In this document: positions 43,146 to 53,610 of the stretch, one piece after another
Layout: the number at the start of each line of letters is the position of its first letter
Numbering within the stretch: position 1 is the first letter of the stretch
DNA from: Amphibalanus amphitrite
Lineage: Eukaryota; Arthropoda; Thecostraca; Balanomorpha; Balanidae
Reading direction: 5' to 3'
DNA: 64,000 nt
Assembly: GCF_019059575.1 (NCBI RefSeq)
Contig: NW_024881519.1
Location: 1,466,501 to 1,530,500 of the forward strand
Program-made: the position numbers and the translations under genes
The notes under the pieces: generated by a model
What the model was told of the DNA's origin: nothing
The model's database searches: none
What the model saw: only the letters and a program-made list of their open reading frames with translations

Positions 43146-43744
43146 TCAGCGAACTTGCCGAAGAAGGTCCTCGAAGGGCTCCCATGTCCAGTGTGTCGCC
43201 TGGTGCGCCGCCGACGGCCTGAGCTTCCTGAATCGCTGCAACAGGCCCCGAGACAATGCATCAGCACACTCATTTTTCTGTGAGGGAATGTGCTCGGCCC
43301 AAACTTGTGTGCCCCGTAAAACGCATAATAAAAAGAATCTCCTGACCCAACCCATTAACTCGGGATCTCTGCAAGACTGTGCGTTGATTGCACACACGAC
43401 AGAGAGGTTGTCGGATATGATTTGCACGCACTGACCCTCGAATTCAGAGGCCCAGGTGTGGATGGCCAGGACAATTGGCACCATTTCTTTGACAGCTATT
43501 GAGCTCTCCCTGAGATGGGGTGGCCAGGTCCCGAATATCCACGCCGAGTTGAATATCGCACCAAAGCCAACCGACCCGGCGGCGTCCGTATACAAAAACT
43601 TTGTCCGCGAGGGCTCCCAAAAGCGATGCCTCATCATGGTTCTACCATTAAAGGTGGACAAGAAAGAAAGCCACGCTTCCAAATCTTTCCTCGCCTGCGT
43701 ACTTAAAAATACTTTCCTCCAGGGGGGCGACGTGCCCTTGGTGA
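43146..43744 (-). pseudogene. DIRS-type RT C-terminal/RNase H domain
   Basis: Intact minus frame to TGA at 43146: EAWLSFLSTFNGRT, TDAAGSVGFGAIF (first Asp), SSIAVKEMVPIVLAI (Glu), QIISDNLSVVCAI (Asp), NECADALSRGL (closing Asp). This is the RNase H arrangement of DIRS-like RT proteins. The frame links in phase to the RT at 50922 when the 43753-50913 element and one TGTCGAAC copy are ignored. Confidence 0.88.
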
Positions 43745-44003
43745 TGTCGAACCAGGGCCTATTTTAAGACAATTGGACTGGGGTGGCCAGGCAGTGGTGG
43801 CGCCCCTGTCTCTTGTGTGGGCGCCCCCCCCCCCCCCCCAACTCCCAACTTCACTTCCAAACAACTTCACCTCATTGTTGATTGTAGATACCTAAATCTA
43901 AATATCTCGCCACGCCACTGCCCCGAGACGCTCTCCAGATATTTTGAAGCGCTTATAGCTCTGTAATGCCAAGAAAGATGGATTGGTGACCAGTGTTGTA
44001 ATT

Positions 44004-44149
44004 AATGGGCGGCGGAATGGGGGGGGGGGGGCACCGGTGCCCCACTTTGATTTTGGCATTTTAACATTAGTCTTATTGGCGTTCCATGGAAACAATGCGA
44101 CCAAAAGTCGGCGGTGCCCCCCTTAATTGAAGGTGTTCCGCCGCCACTG
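44004..44149. mobile_element. 146-bp hAT-like MITE
   Basis: Exact 8-bp duplication TTGTAATT at 43996-44003 and 44150-44157; ends ATGGGCGGCGGAA and TTCCGCCGCCACTG. It shares the GGCGGCGGAA terminus with the 4697-13868 element. Confidence 0.85.
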
Positions 44150-44929
44150 TTGTAATTTGCAAGATACCTATAAGAAACAGGTAGGTCGGATGTTGGTCGG
44201 ATGTTTTGAGTAAAGCCCAGGTGACGTCACTGACATTTCTTATATGGAGAATTTCGCCCATAAGGAAAATATTTTACATACGAAAATTTGTATTTCATTA
44301 GGAAAAAATACATTCTTTCAATTTCATCATGAAACTTATATAATTTAATTAAAAAACTTGAAATCCTTTGAGTGCTTGTCCCAACCCCTGCTATACCTTT
44401 GGTCACGTGACTGCCATGATAAACTTTGCGTTTTGCAATGTTATGACTTAAACAGAAGCAATAAATGTTACAAGCGTATTATTTATGATGTTTTAGGCAG
44501 CAATTGTGTAATAACATCCTTGAATTATATACATTCTGCTTAAAAGAGGTCACGTGATGTTACCAGATTGTGCTCGGACAGCATCTTCTTGAACTTCGAT
44601 TTTGAGTACTTTTTACCTTCATTGAGGCCTAATAACGGACGTTTTTAGTTATAAAATGAAGCAATGAATCTATTGAGGGCAAAATTTAATCATTTTTGCA
44701 CTTTCAAGCCGGGCTATCCTGGCATGAACTTCGGCCAGTTTGTGTGTGAAGCCTATGGTGAAGGGAAAACTTCACGCCCGGCTGACGTCACAGACCTCGG
44801 CTACCAAATCGTGTCCGGTGGGGGTCGGTAATTTGTATATTGCTATTTGTCATTGATGCACCGTCGATACCCGTACTGACATATCGCCTCAGTTGTGGTA
44901 AGGCGCCTCAATAGTAGTAGGACCAGGGT

Positions 44930-45905
44930 TAGGGTAGACCGGGGCAAGTCGCCCCGCCGAGGTAAAACGCCTCACCGATGTTTCTCGGAACTGGCAAGGT
45001 TCTGGGGAAACATCCTCTCTTCTATAAAACGTGCACTATACGATCATTATATGAGCAGACTGGAAAGAAATTGTGATGACGCTTAAGGGAGATATAGCCA
45101 AAAATGTGTTTTTGGAGTGATTTTTATGTTTTGTTGTCAGATTATGCATCATGGCGTTCTTTTATCGTCCACATCAGGTTAACGACTTTTATGTATTTTG
45201 AACAACTATTGTCTAACGCTTATAATGCCGGGTTGGTTCGTGTTAAATTATGTCTGCCTGGAGTGCAAGGCGTTGTTCTCTGACCGTACTACGTGATGGG
45301 GTAAAACGCCCCAGTAGGTCGCGGGGCAAAAAGCCCCATGGGGCGTTTTACCTCATGTGTTGTTCGGACTACCCACTTCCTAATGCTCGGTAGCTGGCGA
45401 ACGGCATGTTTCTATGCATTTATATGTACTTTTCTCAGCAACTGGATGGCAAAGGAAGTATTTTGTTAACATTTGCATTGCAATAACTTATTATTTGGCC
45501 TTCTGAGGCAGGTGAAAAAACTGCTCACACAATAGTGTCGTAGCTGAACACCTGATAGGATGGAAGGTGCTAACTTCAGTGCCGTGCCTCCCAAGGTCTA
45601 ACGGACCTCTCATATAAGATTTAGTCAACTAGCATGTTTAATCTTTAATCTAGAGTATGGGGCTTCTTGCCCCAGGCCGTGGGGCGTTTTGCCCTGGGGT
45701 TGGGGCAAAACGCCCTATTTGCAGTTGCTTCACAAATCACTTTCTAGCTGGGAGTCCGATCATAAGTGAATGAATTTGAGGGGTGGAATTTAAAGTGAAA
45801 TGTCCAAAGAACGCATTGAGCACAAATTTGGCCTTCCAGGTGATGTGGGACAAAAGTTATGTAGCAAAATAAATTATCTGGGGCGTCTTGCCCCAGGCTA
45901 CCCTA
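44930..45905. mobile_element. TA-flanked DNA element, 976 bp
   Basis: TAGGGTAGACCGGGGCAAG at the left mirrors the right end (TAGGGTAGCCTGGGGCAAG reverse-complemented); 26-bp inverted ends with three mismatches. Interior words GGGGCAAAACGCCCC/GGGGCGTTTTACCCC recur at about 45300, 45340, 45660 and 45700. Similar to 35624-36648 in terminus type. Confidence 0.8.
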
Positions 45906-46006
45906 CTTTTACAGGAAAAGTTGAGGGATGGAATAAAATTCGGGGAAGTAATGACCCCTGTCCCCCGACGGTTTCTAGCCGACGCCAGTACCGATGTCAG
46001 TGAATG

Positions 46007-46927
46007 CAGTGGCGGATCCAAGGGGGGGGAGGGGGTCACATGGGCTTGACCCCCCTGGGACCCGGGGGCACCATAGGTCTGCCAGGGGCACTACCGGCCT
46101 GTCAGGGGCACCACAAGCCTGACAGGGGCACCACAGGCCTAGCAGGGGCACCACGGGCCTGTCAGGGGCACCAGAGACCTGCCCGGGGCACCACCGGCCT
46201 GTCGGGGGGGGGGGGCACTTTAGGCTTGTCAGGCCGGGACACCACAGTCCTGTCTGGGCCCAGGGGCACCAGGGGCACCACAGGTCTGCCAGGGGCACCA
46301 CAGGCCTAACAAGAGCACCACAGGCCTAGCAAGAGCACCACGGGCCCATCAGGGGCACCACGGGCCTGTCAGGGGCACCTCAGGCTTGTCAGAGCCCAGG
46401 GGCACCACAGTCCTTCCAGAGGCACCACAGGCCTGTCGGGGGCACCACGTGCCTGTCGGGGACACTCCAGGCTTGTCAGTGGCACCACAGTCCTGTCAGG
46501 GCCCAGGGGCACCAGCGGCTTAGCAGTGGCACCACAGGCCTGCCAGGGGCACCACCGGCCTAGCAGGGGCAACACCGGCCTAGCAGGGGCACCATCGGCC
46601 TAGCAGGGGCACCACCAGCCTAGCAGGGGTCCACCGGCCTCGCAGGGGCACCATGGGCCTGTCAGGGACACCACAGGCATGTCTTTGGCACGTCTGACTT
46701 GTCAGGGGCACCACGTTCCTTCCCTAGCGGCACCACGAACCTGTCAGAGGCACCTGCGGCCTAACAGGGGCACCACAGTCCACAGCCCCCCCCCCCCAAA
46801 TGAACTTAGGGCACCACCAAAATTAAATGGCCGAAAACCGTTGAGTTTTTAATTTTGGGTATATGTAGGTAGGGGCACCACTTCGATTTATGACCCTCCC
46901 CTTGGAGTTTTCCTGGATCCGCCCCTG
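46007..46927. mobile_element. hAT-like minisatellite element, 921 bp, same family as 5809-13759
   Basis: Duplication AGTGAATG (45999-46006) and AGTGAGTG (46928-46935), one mismatch. Ends CAGTGGCGGATCC and CAGGGGCGGATCC (reverse-complemented). Interior: ~25 units with CAGGGGCACCACAGGCCTG. The right 100 bp closely match the right end of the 5809-13759 element. Confidence 0.85.
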
Positions 46928-47076
46928 AGTGAGTGCGAAGAGACAACATAAGAGACGGTCTCACCGACCATCCGATCGGTATCAGGTCAAATCTAGAGTT
47001 CCGAATATTCTAAGTTCCGCCCTGGCGGTGCCACTGCCCACACTCATTGATAATATCTTAGCGGCAGCAACGTTGA

Positions 47077-50000
47077 TTAAAACCCTCGCCGGCCGAGGGG
47101 GGGGGGGCGGGTGCCGCCCCCCCATAGGGTTTTTTTTCTCAATAGCTCCGAACACGCTGGCGATGGAGAGCTGAAACTTGGCATACCTGACCTTTGACTC
47201 AAGCTGGATCTTTTGCCACCAACTGCATTTTTGGGTCAGGTCAGGTCACTGACCTATGACGTCATAAGTGAACCTCTGCACGGTCTTCAGATGTCGCAAC
47301 TTCGCAACGCCCTCACTGCCAGAGGAGATGTCACAGGGAAATGAAACTTGCAGGATCTAGTATCCATTATGAGTCCCACAACTTGTATATCTCAGATTTT
47401 TCCTAAAGGTCATATGAGGTCAGGTCATTTACGTGACCTCACCATTATAAGTCAATGGGGAAAAATGAAAACTGCTATTCTGGCGCCGGGAACGATCTCC
47501 AACTATCTCAAGCACACAGAATCGTGATTTGATGCACTCCTTGCAAGGTTAGATGCGTCACTTTTGCAATGTTGACCTTGCGTGACGTCATTTATGACCA
47601 CGGGTGGAGAATGTTTGAAAAAGTTACCCCGACAGGCGACCGAAAGTCAGAAAGACGATGATGCTCAAATATTTGTCAACGGTTATCAACAAACCCCTAT
47701 TCTGTGTCATAGAATAATGGATGTCTGCCGTTTGTACGTTTTTAGGGAAAACTGCTGCACGCAGGTGCGGAAGATTTCGTAATTGTAACAACAATTTTGC
47801 AACACGCCTTAAAATTTCGGACGCATGTCACCTAGTGCTAGGTCAGGTCATCAGGTCAAATTTGCTGGATGATCGTGCTAAAAATGCCATCATGCCCTTT
47901 GCAAAGCTTATTCCGTGGAAGTTGCAACATTCCCACACAAAACAAAATGTCAAATTTGACCGTTTTGACTCTCTTATTGATTTGAGCTCGCACCTGAAAT
48001 ATTATTCGCGATCGAGCCCTAAACGAGTAATCGAATGTTTTGTTTGCAGTGTTTAGCTCCGTTATGTTCATGAACTGTGAGAAAAGTTGTCGGAGAACGC
48101 TAAAATCAGAGAAATTTGGCTTTTAATGATCTATGGTGATTTTATTATTGAGCTTGCCTAAAACATGACCAGATTTCTCTGATCACGTTTGTCGCTCTTT
48201 CAAACGTCGTTCCGCTTCTCGCCTCGTAGCCCAGTAGCCGAGTTAGAAGGAGCGTGAAACGCCCACCTCTCGACTCAACGTGCTACGATAAGGACACCAC
48301 CCTGGCGCGGGTAAGTTGGGGGAGGGAGCCTTGAGCCCCAGCAGCTCGTCCTTCTATCTCACTGATATTACCCTCGTCCTGTCTTGTGATGTTATTACAG
48401 TGCCATCCTACGATAACGGCCCTTAACCTTCCAGGCGGTGGGGGGGGGGGGCACTTTTTGCCCCCCTTTAGTTTTTTCGATATATCTTGAGAACCGCTGC
48501 GCCGATCGTCACCAAACTTTCAGTATCCTCCCGGGAGTAGCTAGCGCACATGGCGACCAAAATTTTTTCCAAAGGCTATGATAGGTTGGCCGCTAATGAC
48601 GTCAGAGTGACGTCATTTTTGCCATTTTCGACCCAAAAAAGGTTTCGCGGGAAGAGCTGTCAGGCCTACAGCTTTAGAGACACAGAAAAATGATTCGAGA
48701 AAAAGGTGTGGAATCAAAAGGGGTAAAAACTGCTATTTCGGTTTTTCGAATTTTTTGGATTTTGACCCCCAAAAATAAAAAAATAGATTTTTTGAAAATA
48801 ATAGCCGAAAAATCCAAAACGTTTTTTGAATTTCGAAAAAAACGGAACATATGTGATAGTCCCTACCGCCTTATATCTACATACCAAATTTGAGATCAAT
48901 ACCTCTTTTTTTGGCCAAGTTATAGCGAAAAAACTGTTCAAAATTGATGACGTCAAATTTTCTAACTCAATTTTTAGCAATTCTAGACCTCGTAGCGCAA
49001 AACAAAGACCACCATTAGACTCCCCGTGACGAGCTGCATCGAATCGATACCCATTTTATGCAAAAATATCAACTTTGAAATTTGACCTTTTTTGGCCTGA
49101 CCTTGACCTGACCTCCACCAGAAAATGGCCTTAACTGTACCTGATGGTCTTATAACCAATACCATTGAGTTGGAAATGAAAAACTGGCCATAAAACATGC
49201 ATCGCACAACACTTAATAATTTTCCGGATCCGTCCAGTAGTTTCGGAGATACGGGGGGGGGCAAAAAATGCCCCCCCCCCACCGCGCGGAAGGTGGCTGG
49301 TAGGCCCACCGCCTGCCGGGTTAAATACGATTTACTTCTGTTTGATGAAACATGTCGGGCTCCGCGATGAAAAGACTTAAAAACATAGAAGCTCCAAAAT
49401 GAAAATAAAGTAAATTTTCAAGAACTTTTCAAGGTAGATAAGAATAATGAGAGACGCTTTTATAGATGGCAGTTTTTTCGTATATGGAGACAGCTTTTAG
49501 GATTTAGTTAGGCAAAAGTGGAAAAAGTTACCCCGGCCGCGCCGGGGTCGGCTGAAAGTTACCCCGGCCACGGCCGGGGTGGCCGGGGCAGGTTCTCCAC
49601 CCATGTTTATGACGTCATCAAGGTCATATTAGTTTTTCGTCAATAACTCTTGATCAAATTGAGCTAGCAAGTCGCGGAAGCCACCAATGGACTCAGGAAT
49701 ACCTGTCGAATCGAATGATATGCGACATGACCTCTTTCGACCAACTTCGTGACCTGGGGGTGCTGACCTGACATTGACCTGAGGTCAACACCCCAAGTTG
49801 ACCTGACCCGAACAAAATGTATATCATTCGACGCGCCTGAGCAAGACGAACACGATGCTGCCAAAATTGCGGCTCTGCGGCCGTTTTTTGCGAAGTCATT
49901 CACCAAAAACTGAACCGTACCATGGGGCACTTGACCTGACCTCAGAGGTCACCGGTTGACCTAGGACCTTAAAATCGTGTACCAATCTCTGCGTCTCGTA

Positions 50001-50137
50001 ACGGCGCACACGCTCGTTTTTTCCGCGACGCGCTACCTCCACCAGGGGCGAAACGGCGAGGGGGGGGGGGTCGTACCCGCGCCCCCCCCCCTCGGCCGGC
50101 GCGTATGTAGAAAACCAATAGGTCCGGCGAGGGTTAA
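47077..50137. mobile_element. TTAA-flanked piggyBac-like element, 3,061 bp, with a nested relative
   Basis: TTAA at 47077-47080 and 50134-50137; ends AACCCTCGCCGGCC (two extra A's after the left TTAA) and CCGGCGAGGGTTAA. Poly-G/C arms are inverted. It contains GGTCA/TGACC and TGACGTCA words in abundance, and the nested 48423-49324 element. No transposase. Confidence 0.78.
48423..49324. mobile_element. TTAA-flanked piggyBac-like element nested in 47077-50137, 902 bp
   Basis: TTAA at 48423-48426 and 49321-49324. Ends TTAACCTTCCAGGCGGTGGG / CCCACCGCCTGCCGGGTTAA. Interior landmarks match 36652-37833 in inverse orientation (TGACGTCAGAGTGACGTCAT, CATATGTGATAGTCCCTACC, GACTCCCCGTGACGAGCTGC). Confidence 0.85.
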
Positions 50138-50324
50138 TGACTTGAATTTGAATAACGACGACTGTAGAATCTGCAAAGCGAATTAATTGAAAATGGGCTC
50201 AAAAATAGTTTTGAAAGGGTGAAATACCCCCTTCCCTCCCTAGCCATTCTGACACAATTTGAAAGGGGAGCGTAATTTTCGAAGGGGAAAATTCTTCCTT
50301 TCCCCCTTCACAAGTAACCCTGAG

Positions 50325-50720
50325 TAGGACGATCCAGTAGCGGTATGGCGTCCCTGAGGGGCGCCCCAGTAGTGACCTAGGGCGCCCACCTTGTTGCAGG
50401 GCGCCGGAGTAGTGATAGGGCGCCCAAGTAGTGGTGGTAGTAGTGGTGGTAGGGCGCCTCGTGGCGGTATGATGCACCAGTGGAGCGTCACAGTAGTGTT
50501 ACGACGTCCCAGTAGTGGTACGGCGTCCCATTTCTGATAGGAAGTCCAAAGGTGGTTGGCGCCCCAATCGTGTCTGGGCGCCCCAATGTTGATAGGGCTC
50601 TTCAGTCGTGGTAGGGTGCCCCTAGTGTGTCCCAATCAAAGTAGGGCGCCACAGTTGCGGCAGGGCGCCCCCAGTAGTGAGAGGGCACCTCATTGGTGGT
50701 GGTGACGCGGGCGCCTCAGT
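50325..50720. repeat. Minisatellite, GGGCGCCCCAGTAGTGGTA type
   Basis: About 15 units of ~25-30 bp with (C/G)GGCGCC and AGTAGTG(G)TA. It belongs to the 7.16-kb hAT-like element, near its right end. Confidence 0.85.
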
Positions 50721-50921
50721 GAGCCCATTTCCCCTTGTCAAGCTGAGTTGCGTCCCAAGAATGTGTGGCCTCCGTGATTGTCGGCAGCTAATATCTGTGG
50801 CCAGACTTTTGGGCTGTTTTTCACTGGGGTGGCAAAGTAAGACGACTGGGGTGGAAAACCGCACCACTGGGGTGGGTTTTGCCACCCCAGTTTACATGTT
50901 AAAATAGGCCCTGTGTCGAAC

Positions 50922-51973
50922 AATTTGCGCATAAACGGTCTCCCCAGCGGTATTGCCGAGCAGGCCAAATTCAGTTTCCCGATGAGCGATTGCAATGCGC
51001 GCAGCGCTATGAACCGTTCTGACACGACGCCCGGTAGGACTGATCGGATATCAGTAATTTTATCCATCATGGCAGCACCACTTCCTTCTTTTCAGAGTCT
51101 AAGTTCAGCCCCAAAAATTCTAACGACGTCCACGGATAAATCGTTTTAGTTTCTTTCAACGGAATTTTTAGCAGGTCGCACATCCTGATAAAACTCCCCA
51201 AGGCAATTTGTCCCAGTTCTGCTGAAGCTTCAATGAAAAGAAAATCGTCTAACACATTCACGATTTTCGAGCAGCCAAAGTGATACTTCGCGATTCATAC
51301 CTACCAGGGCGTCACTCACAGTCTGAAAAATTTTGCTGCTGGACGAGCTTCCCATAGCTAAAGCACAATCAAAGTATAATTTTCCCCGCCATTTAAATCC
51401 CAATAATCGCCACTCGGATGCCCGGATAGGGACGATCCGGTATGCGCACTTGATGTCTGTTTTGGCCATAAAAACCCGATTCTCATGTTGCGTTATCTCC
51501 TCGATAGCATCATCTATGCTCCCGTAGCTCACAGAAACATTACCTGCGGGGATCGAGTCATTTACAGACGTGCCCCGCGGGTATGAGAGATGATGGATAA
51601 TGCGAAAATCCCCCTTCGACGCCTTGGGGATCAAACCGATCGGAGAAATTTTGCAGTTTTCAAAAGGTGATTCGTCAAAGGGTCCGATAATTCGACCCAT
51701 ATCCTTCTCCTTGGAGATATATGTGTCTACTACCTCTGGTGCCTGATCACATGAACCCAGATTCTTCTCACATTCCCCCTGTGGGGGATCCACACATCCT
51801 AACGAGCACCCCTCTGTGAACCCATTAACTATGTACTGTGCCAAATCTGTGTCATAGTCTTTCAGGAGATGGCGGAGCATGCCAACATTCACAAATGGGA
51901 ACTTCTTACCAACCCCCTCGGAAGTCTGACCTCCCAGAGCCCCATCAGTTTTGAGCCATTTTGTTTGTGCCAT
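50922..51973 (-). pseudogene. DIRS-type reverse transcriptase
   Basis: Minus-strand RT: SPFENCKISPIGLIPKASKG, FRIIHHLSYPRGTSVND, RVFMAKTDIKCAYRIVPI (first catalytic Asp), WRLLGFKWRGKLYFD and CALAMGSSSSSKIF. Near 51290 the frame shifts; it then reads HFGCSKIVNVLDDFLFIEAS (the DD active site), TSLEFLGLNLDSE and LQSLIGKLNLACSAIPLGR. The start ATG at 51973 (MAQTKWLKTDG) is uncertain because the preceding frame is also shifted near 51960. One frameshift plus the interruption at 50922 make it inactive. It copies element RNA into cDNA in the intact relatives. Confidence 0.88.
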
Positions 51974-52059
51974 TTTGTTTGAGCCATTGTTTGTTTGAGC
52001 CCTTTTATTTGATTTTGAGCCAGTTTTGAGCCCCCATCAGTTTTGACCGTTGTAGATCG

Positions 52060-52390
52060 GCACCCTACCATTTGGTCCCGAGGAACTACAGAGCCCTCGG
52101 GACCTTGCCTGCTTGCGACCCCGGTAGATAGCGACCCCTGAGGGACTAGAGAGCCCCCGGGACCTTGAACTTTTGTGATACCTGTAGATGGTGACCCCTG
52201 CGGGACTTCAGAACCCTCGGGGCCTACAGGGACTACAGAGCCCTTGGAACTTTGAGTGTTTGATATGTCCGTTGATGGCGACCCCTGGGGGACTACAGAG
52301 CCCCCGGAGCCTTTACTGCTCGCCGTCTCCGTCGATCGCGACCCACGAGGGACTACAGAGCCCTCGGGGCCTGGATGTTTCCGAGCGTGG
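52060..52390 (-). repeat. 60-bp tandem repeat encoding EGSVVPRGSxST units
   Basis: On the minus strand about five units read PEGSVVPRGS/GGSVVPQGSPST, ~20 residues each, between gag and RT. Plus-strand frames through it are artefacts. Confidence 0.8.
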
Positions 52391-52426
52391 TTGTCCATAG
52401 GGGTTATGCGCGAGCCTTTACCTTTT

Positions 52427-53200
52427 TCACTGCGGATGCGGGGCACCGCCCCCGTACCCGATGGCACGTCTAGCCTCCAGTGGCAGGTCGGGGCACTGGA
52501 ACTTGCCGTGGGCTCCTCCGCACTTCTCACAGGTATGGTGATACCTGCAGTTGGGCCAGGTACATCCGCTGCGGCTGTTGAAGTCCCGACATTTTGGAAA
52601 CCTGCGGAGTTCCAGACCCTGCTGCTGCTGCTGCTGCTGCTGCGCCGGTTGGACCCTGGTAACGCGCGGTGCATACATCGCATTTTGGAGAGCTGCGAGT
52701 CCGTTCGCCACCGCCCCCATCCAAATTGTTTGCGGAGGCCGGTCCCATGGGTATGCTGCTGGAGAATTTTCCCGCGCCTTCCGGAAGGATTCATCATAAT
52801 CCCTCCATGCCCTTCCCAGGCCTTGAGAGCATAGTATGTAAAATGACGATAAGAACTCAAGTTTATTGTACAAGACAAAGCTTTCGATACATAAAGTATC
52901 TTGATCACTGTCGATGTGATCAAGACAGTGATCGATATGATCGAGACATAGGTAATGCTGTCCCTCTAGACAGATGATCAAGACAGTGATATTGACAGTA
53001 ATCAAGATACTTTATGTATCGAAAGCTTTGTCTTGTACAATAAACTTGAGTTATTATCGTCATTTTACATCTGTCATGGATTCGTTACAATTGAGAGCAT
53101 AGGCTCATCACTGTGGACATGTATCCGCCATCACAATGAAAATAGCCTAGTTTTGTAGAGCATCAAATTATGATTCCATAACGACTCTCGCTAGTCCATT
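52427..53200 (-). pseudogene. DIRS-type gag-like ORF with CCCH/CCHC zinc cluster
   Basis: The minus frame reads HCDGGYMSTVM upstream of 53102 and continues in phase after the 52835-53090 insertion: CSQGLGRAWRDYDESFRKAR, MGAVANGLAALQNAM, a Gln run (52618-52645), then a zinc cluster CRDFNSRSGCTWPNCRYHH and CEKCGGAHGKFQCP. It stops at 52427. C-x5-7-C-x4-5-C-x3-H followed by a CCHC-like box is the standard gag end in DIRS/Ngaro elements. The start lies somewhere above 53140 and was not located. Confidence 0.8.
52835..53090. mobile_element. 256-bp foldback element in the gag ORF, 12-bp direct repeat at its ends
   Basis: TTGAGAGCATAG occurs at 52823-52834 and 53091-53102. Arms of ~70 bp (52836-52905 and 53001-53070) are nearly perfect inverses (ATGTAAAATGACGATAA..., ...GTCTTGTACAATAAACTTGAG). 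ATCAAGACAGTGAT words fill the loop. The gag frame is continuous when the insert and one repeat copy are ignored. Confidence 0.85.
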
Positions 53201-53210
53201 TTTAATTATA

Positions 53211-53480
53211 AATAAGCCTTTTATTGCGCTGCAAAGTCAAAACCAAGCCCGAAATGGTGCCGACGGCGGCCGTTCACAGTCCCTATGGTAAACAGGTTAG
53301 TTCACATTCCGGCCGCTATGCGGGCGGCGGCGGCGCCACCTGTCCTCATGTCCGCCTTGAACCGTAACGCTCGATCTAACTGCGCTCCTACGTGCTGAAC
53401 ATCGTATCAACATTCACTCAATTCCGTAAAGTTACTCTCGAGAACCCACTGTTTTTATTGCATGTATGGTCGCTTACTGA
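53211..53480. other. GC-rich unassigned interval
   Basis: Between the DIRS gag remnant and the LINE RT fragment; includes GGCGGCGGCGGCG near 53325. Nothing recognised. Confidence 0.4.
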
Positions 53481-53610
53481 ATGCAATACCGCACACAGCG
53501 TGTAGTTCTGAATGGGAAAACGTCAGAATGGACATCTGTTATCTCTGGCACCCCTGAAGGCGGCATTTTATCCCCGCTACTTTTTAGCTTATACGTTAAT
53601 GACTTACCAT
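53481..53610 (+). pseudogene. LINE RT fragment, part 1 (Jockey/CR1-like)
   Basis: RTQRVVLNGKTSEWTSVISG, then TPEGGILSPLLFSLYVNDLP: RT motif B just before the active site. A stop lies immediately upstream, so it is 5' truncated. The frame continues in phase at 55899. Confidence 0.85.

Larger units (their letters stand above)
43753..50913. mobile_element. hAT-like element, 7,161 bp as it stands, ~2 kb of its own
   Basis: Exact 8-bp duplication TGTCGAAC at 43745-43752 and 50914-50921. Inverted ends CAGGGCCTATTTTAA. ACTGGGGTGG words are repeated just inside both ends (once left, three to four times right), likely transposase-binding sites. It hosts at least five later insertions (44004, 44930, 46007, 47077, 48423). 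No transposase frame in the remaining sequence (44158-44929 and 45906-46000 show nothing I recognise). Confidence 0.9.
38189..53210 (-). mobile_element. DIRS/Ngaro-type tyrosine-recombinase retroelement, split by four later insertions
   Basis: In minus order: gag (53200-52427), RT (51973-50922), RNase H (43744-43146), tyrosine recombinase N-part (~41400-41113) and C-part (38816-38189). Insertions occupy 52835-53090, 43753-50913, 41558-43067 and 38825-41104. Without them the element is about 4 kb, normal for the group. Its ends were not identified, so both limits are approximate. These elements integrate through a recombinase and not an integrase. Confidence 0.82.

Noticed and set aside
52188-52834. 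Plus-strand frames with Cys and Leu runs
   Set aside because: Antisense to the gag CAG run and the EGSVVP repeats of the DIRS element.
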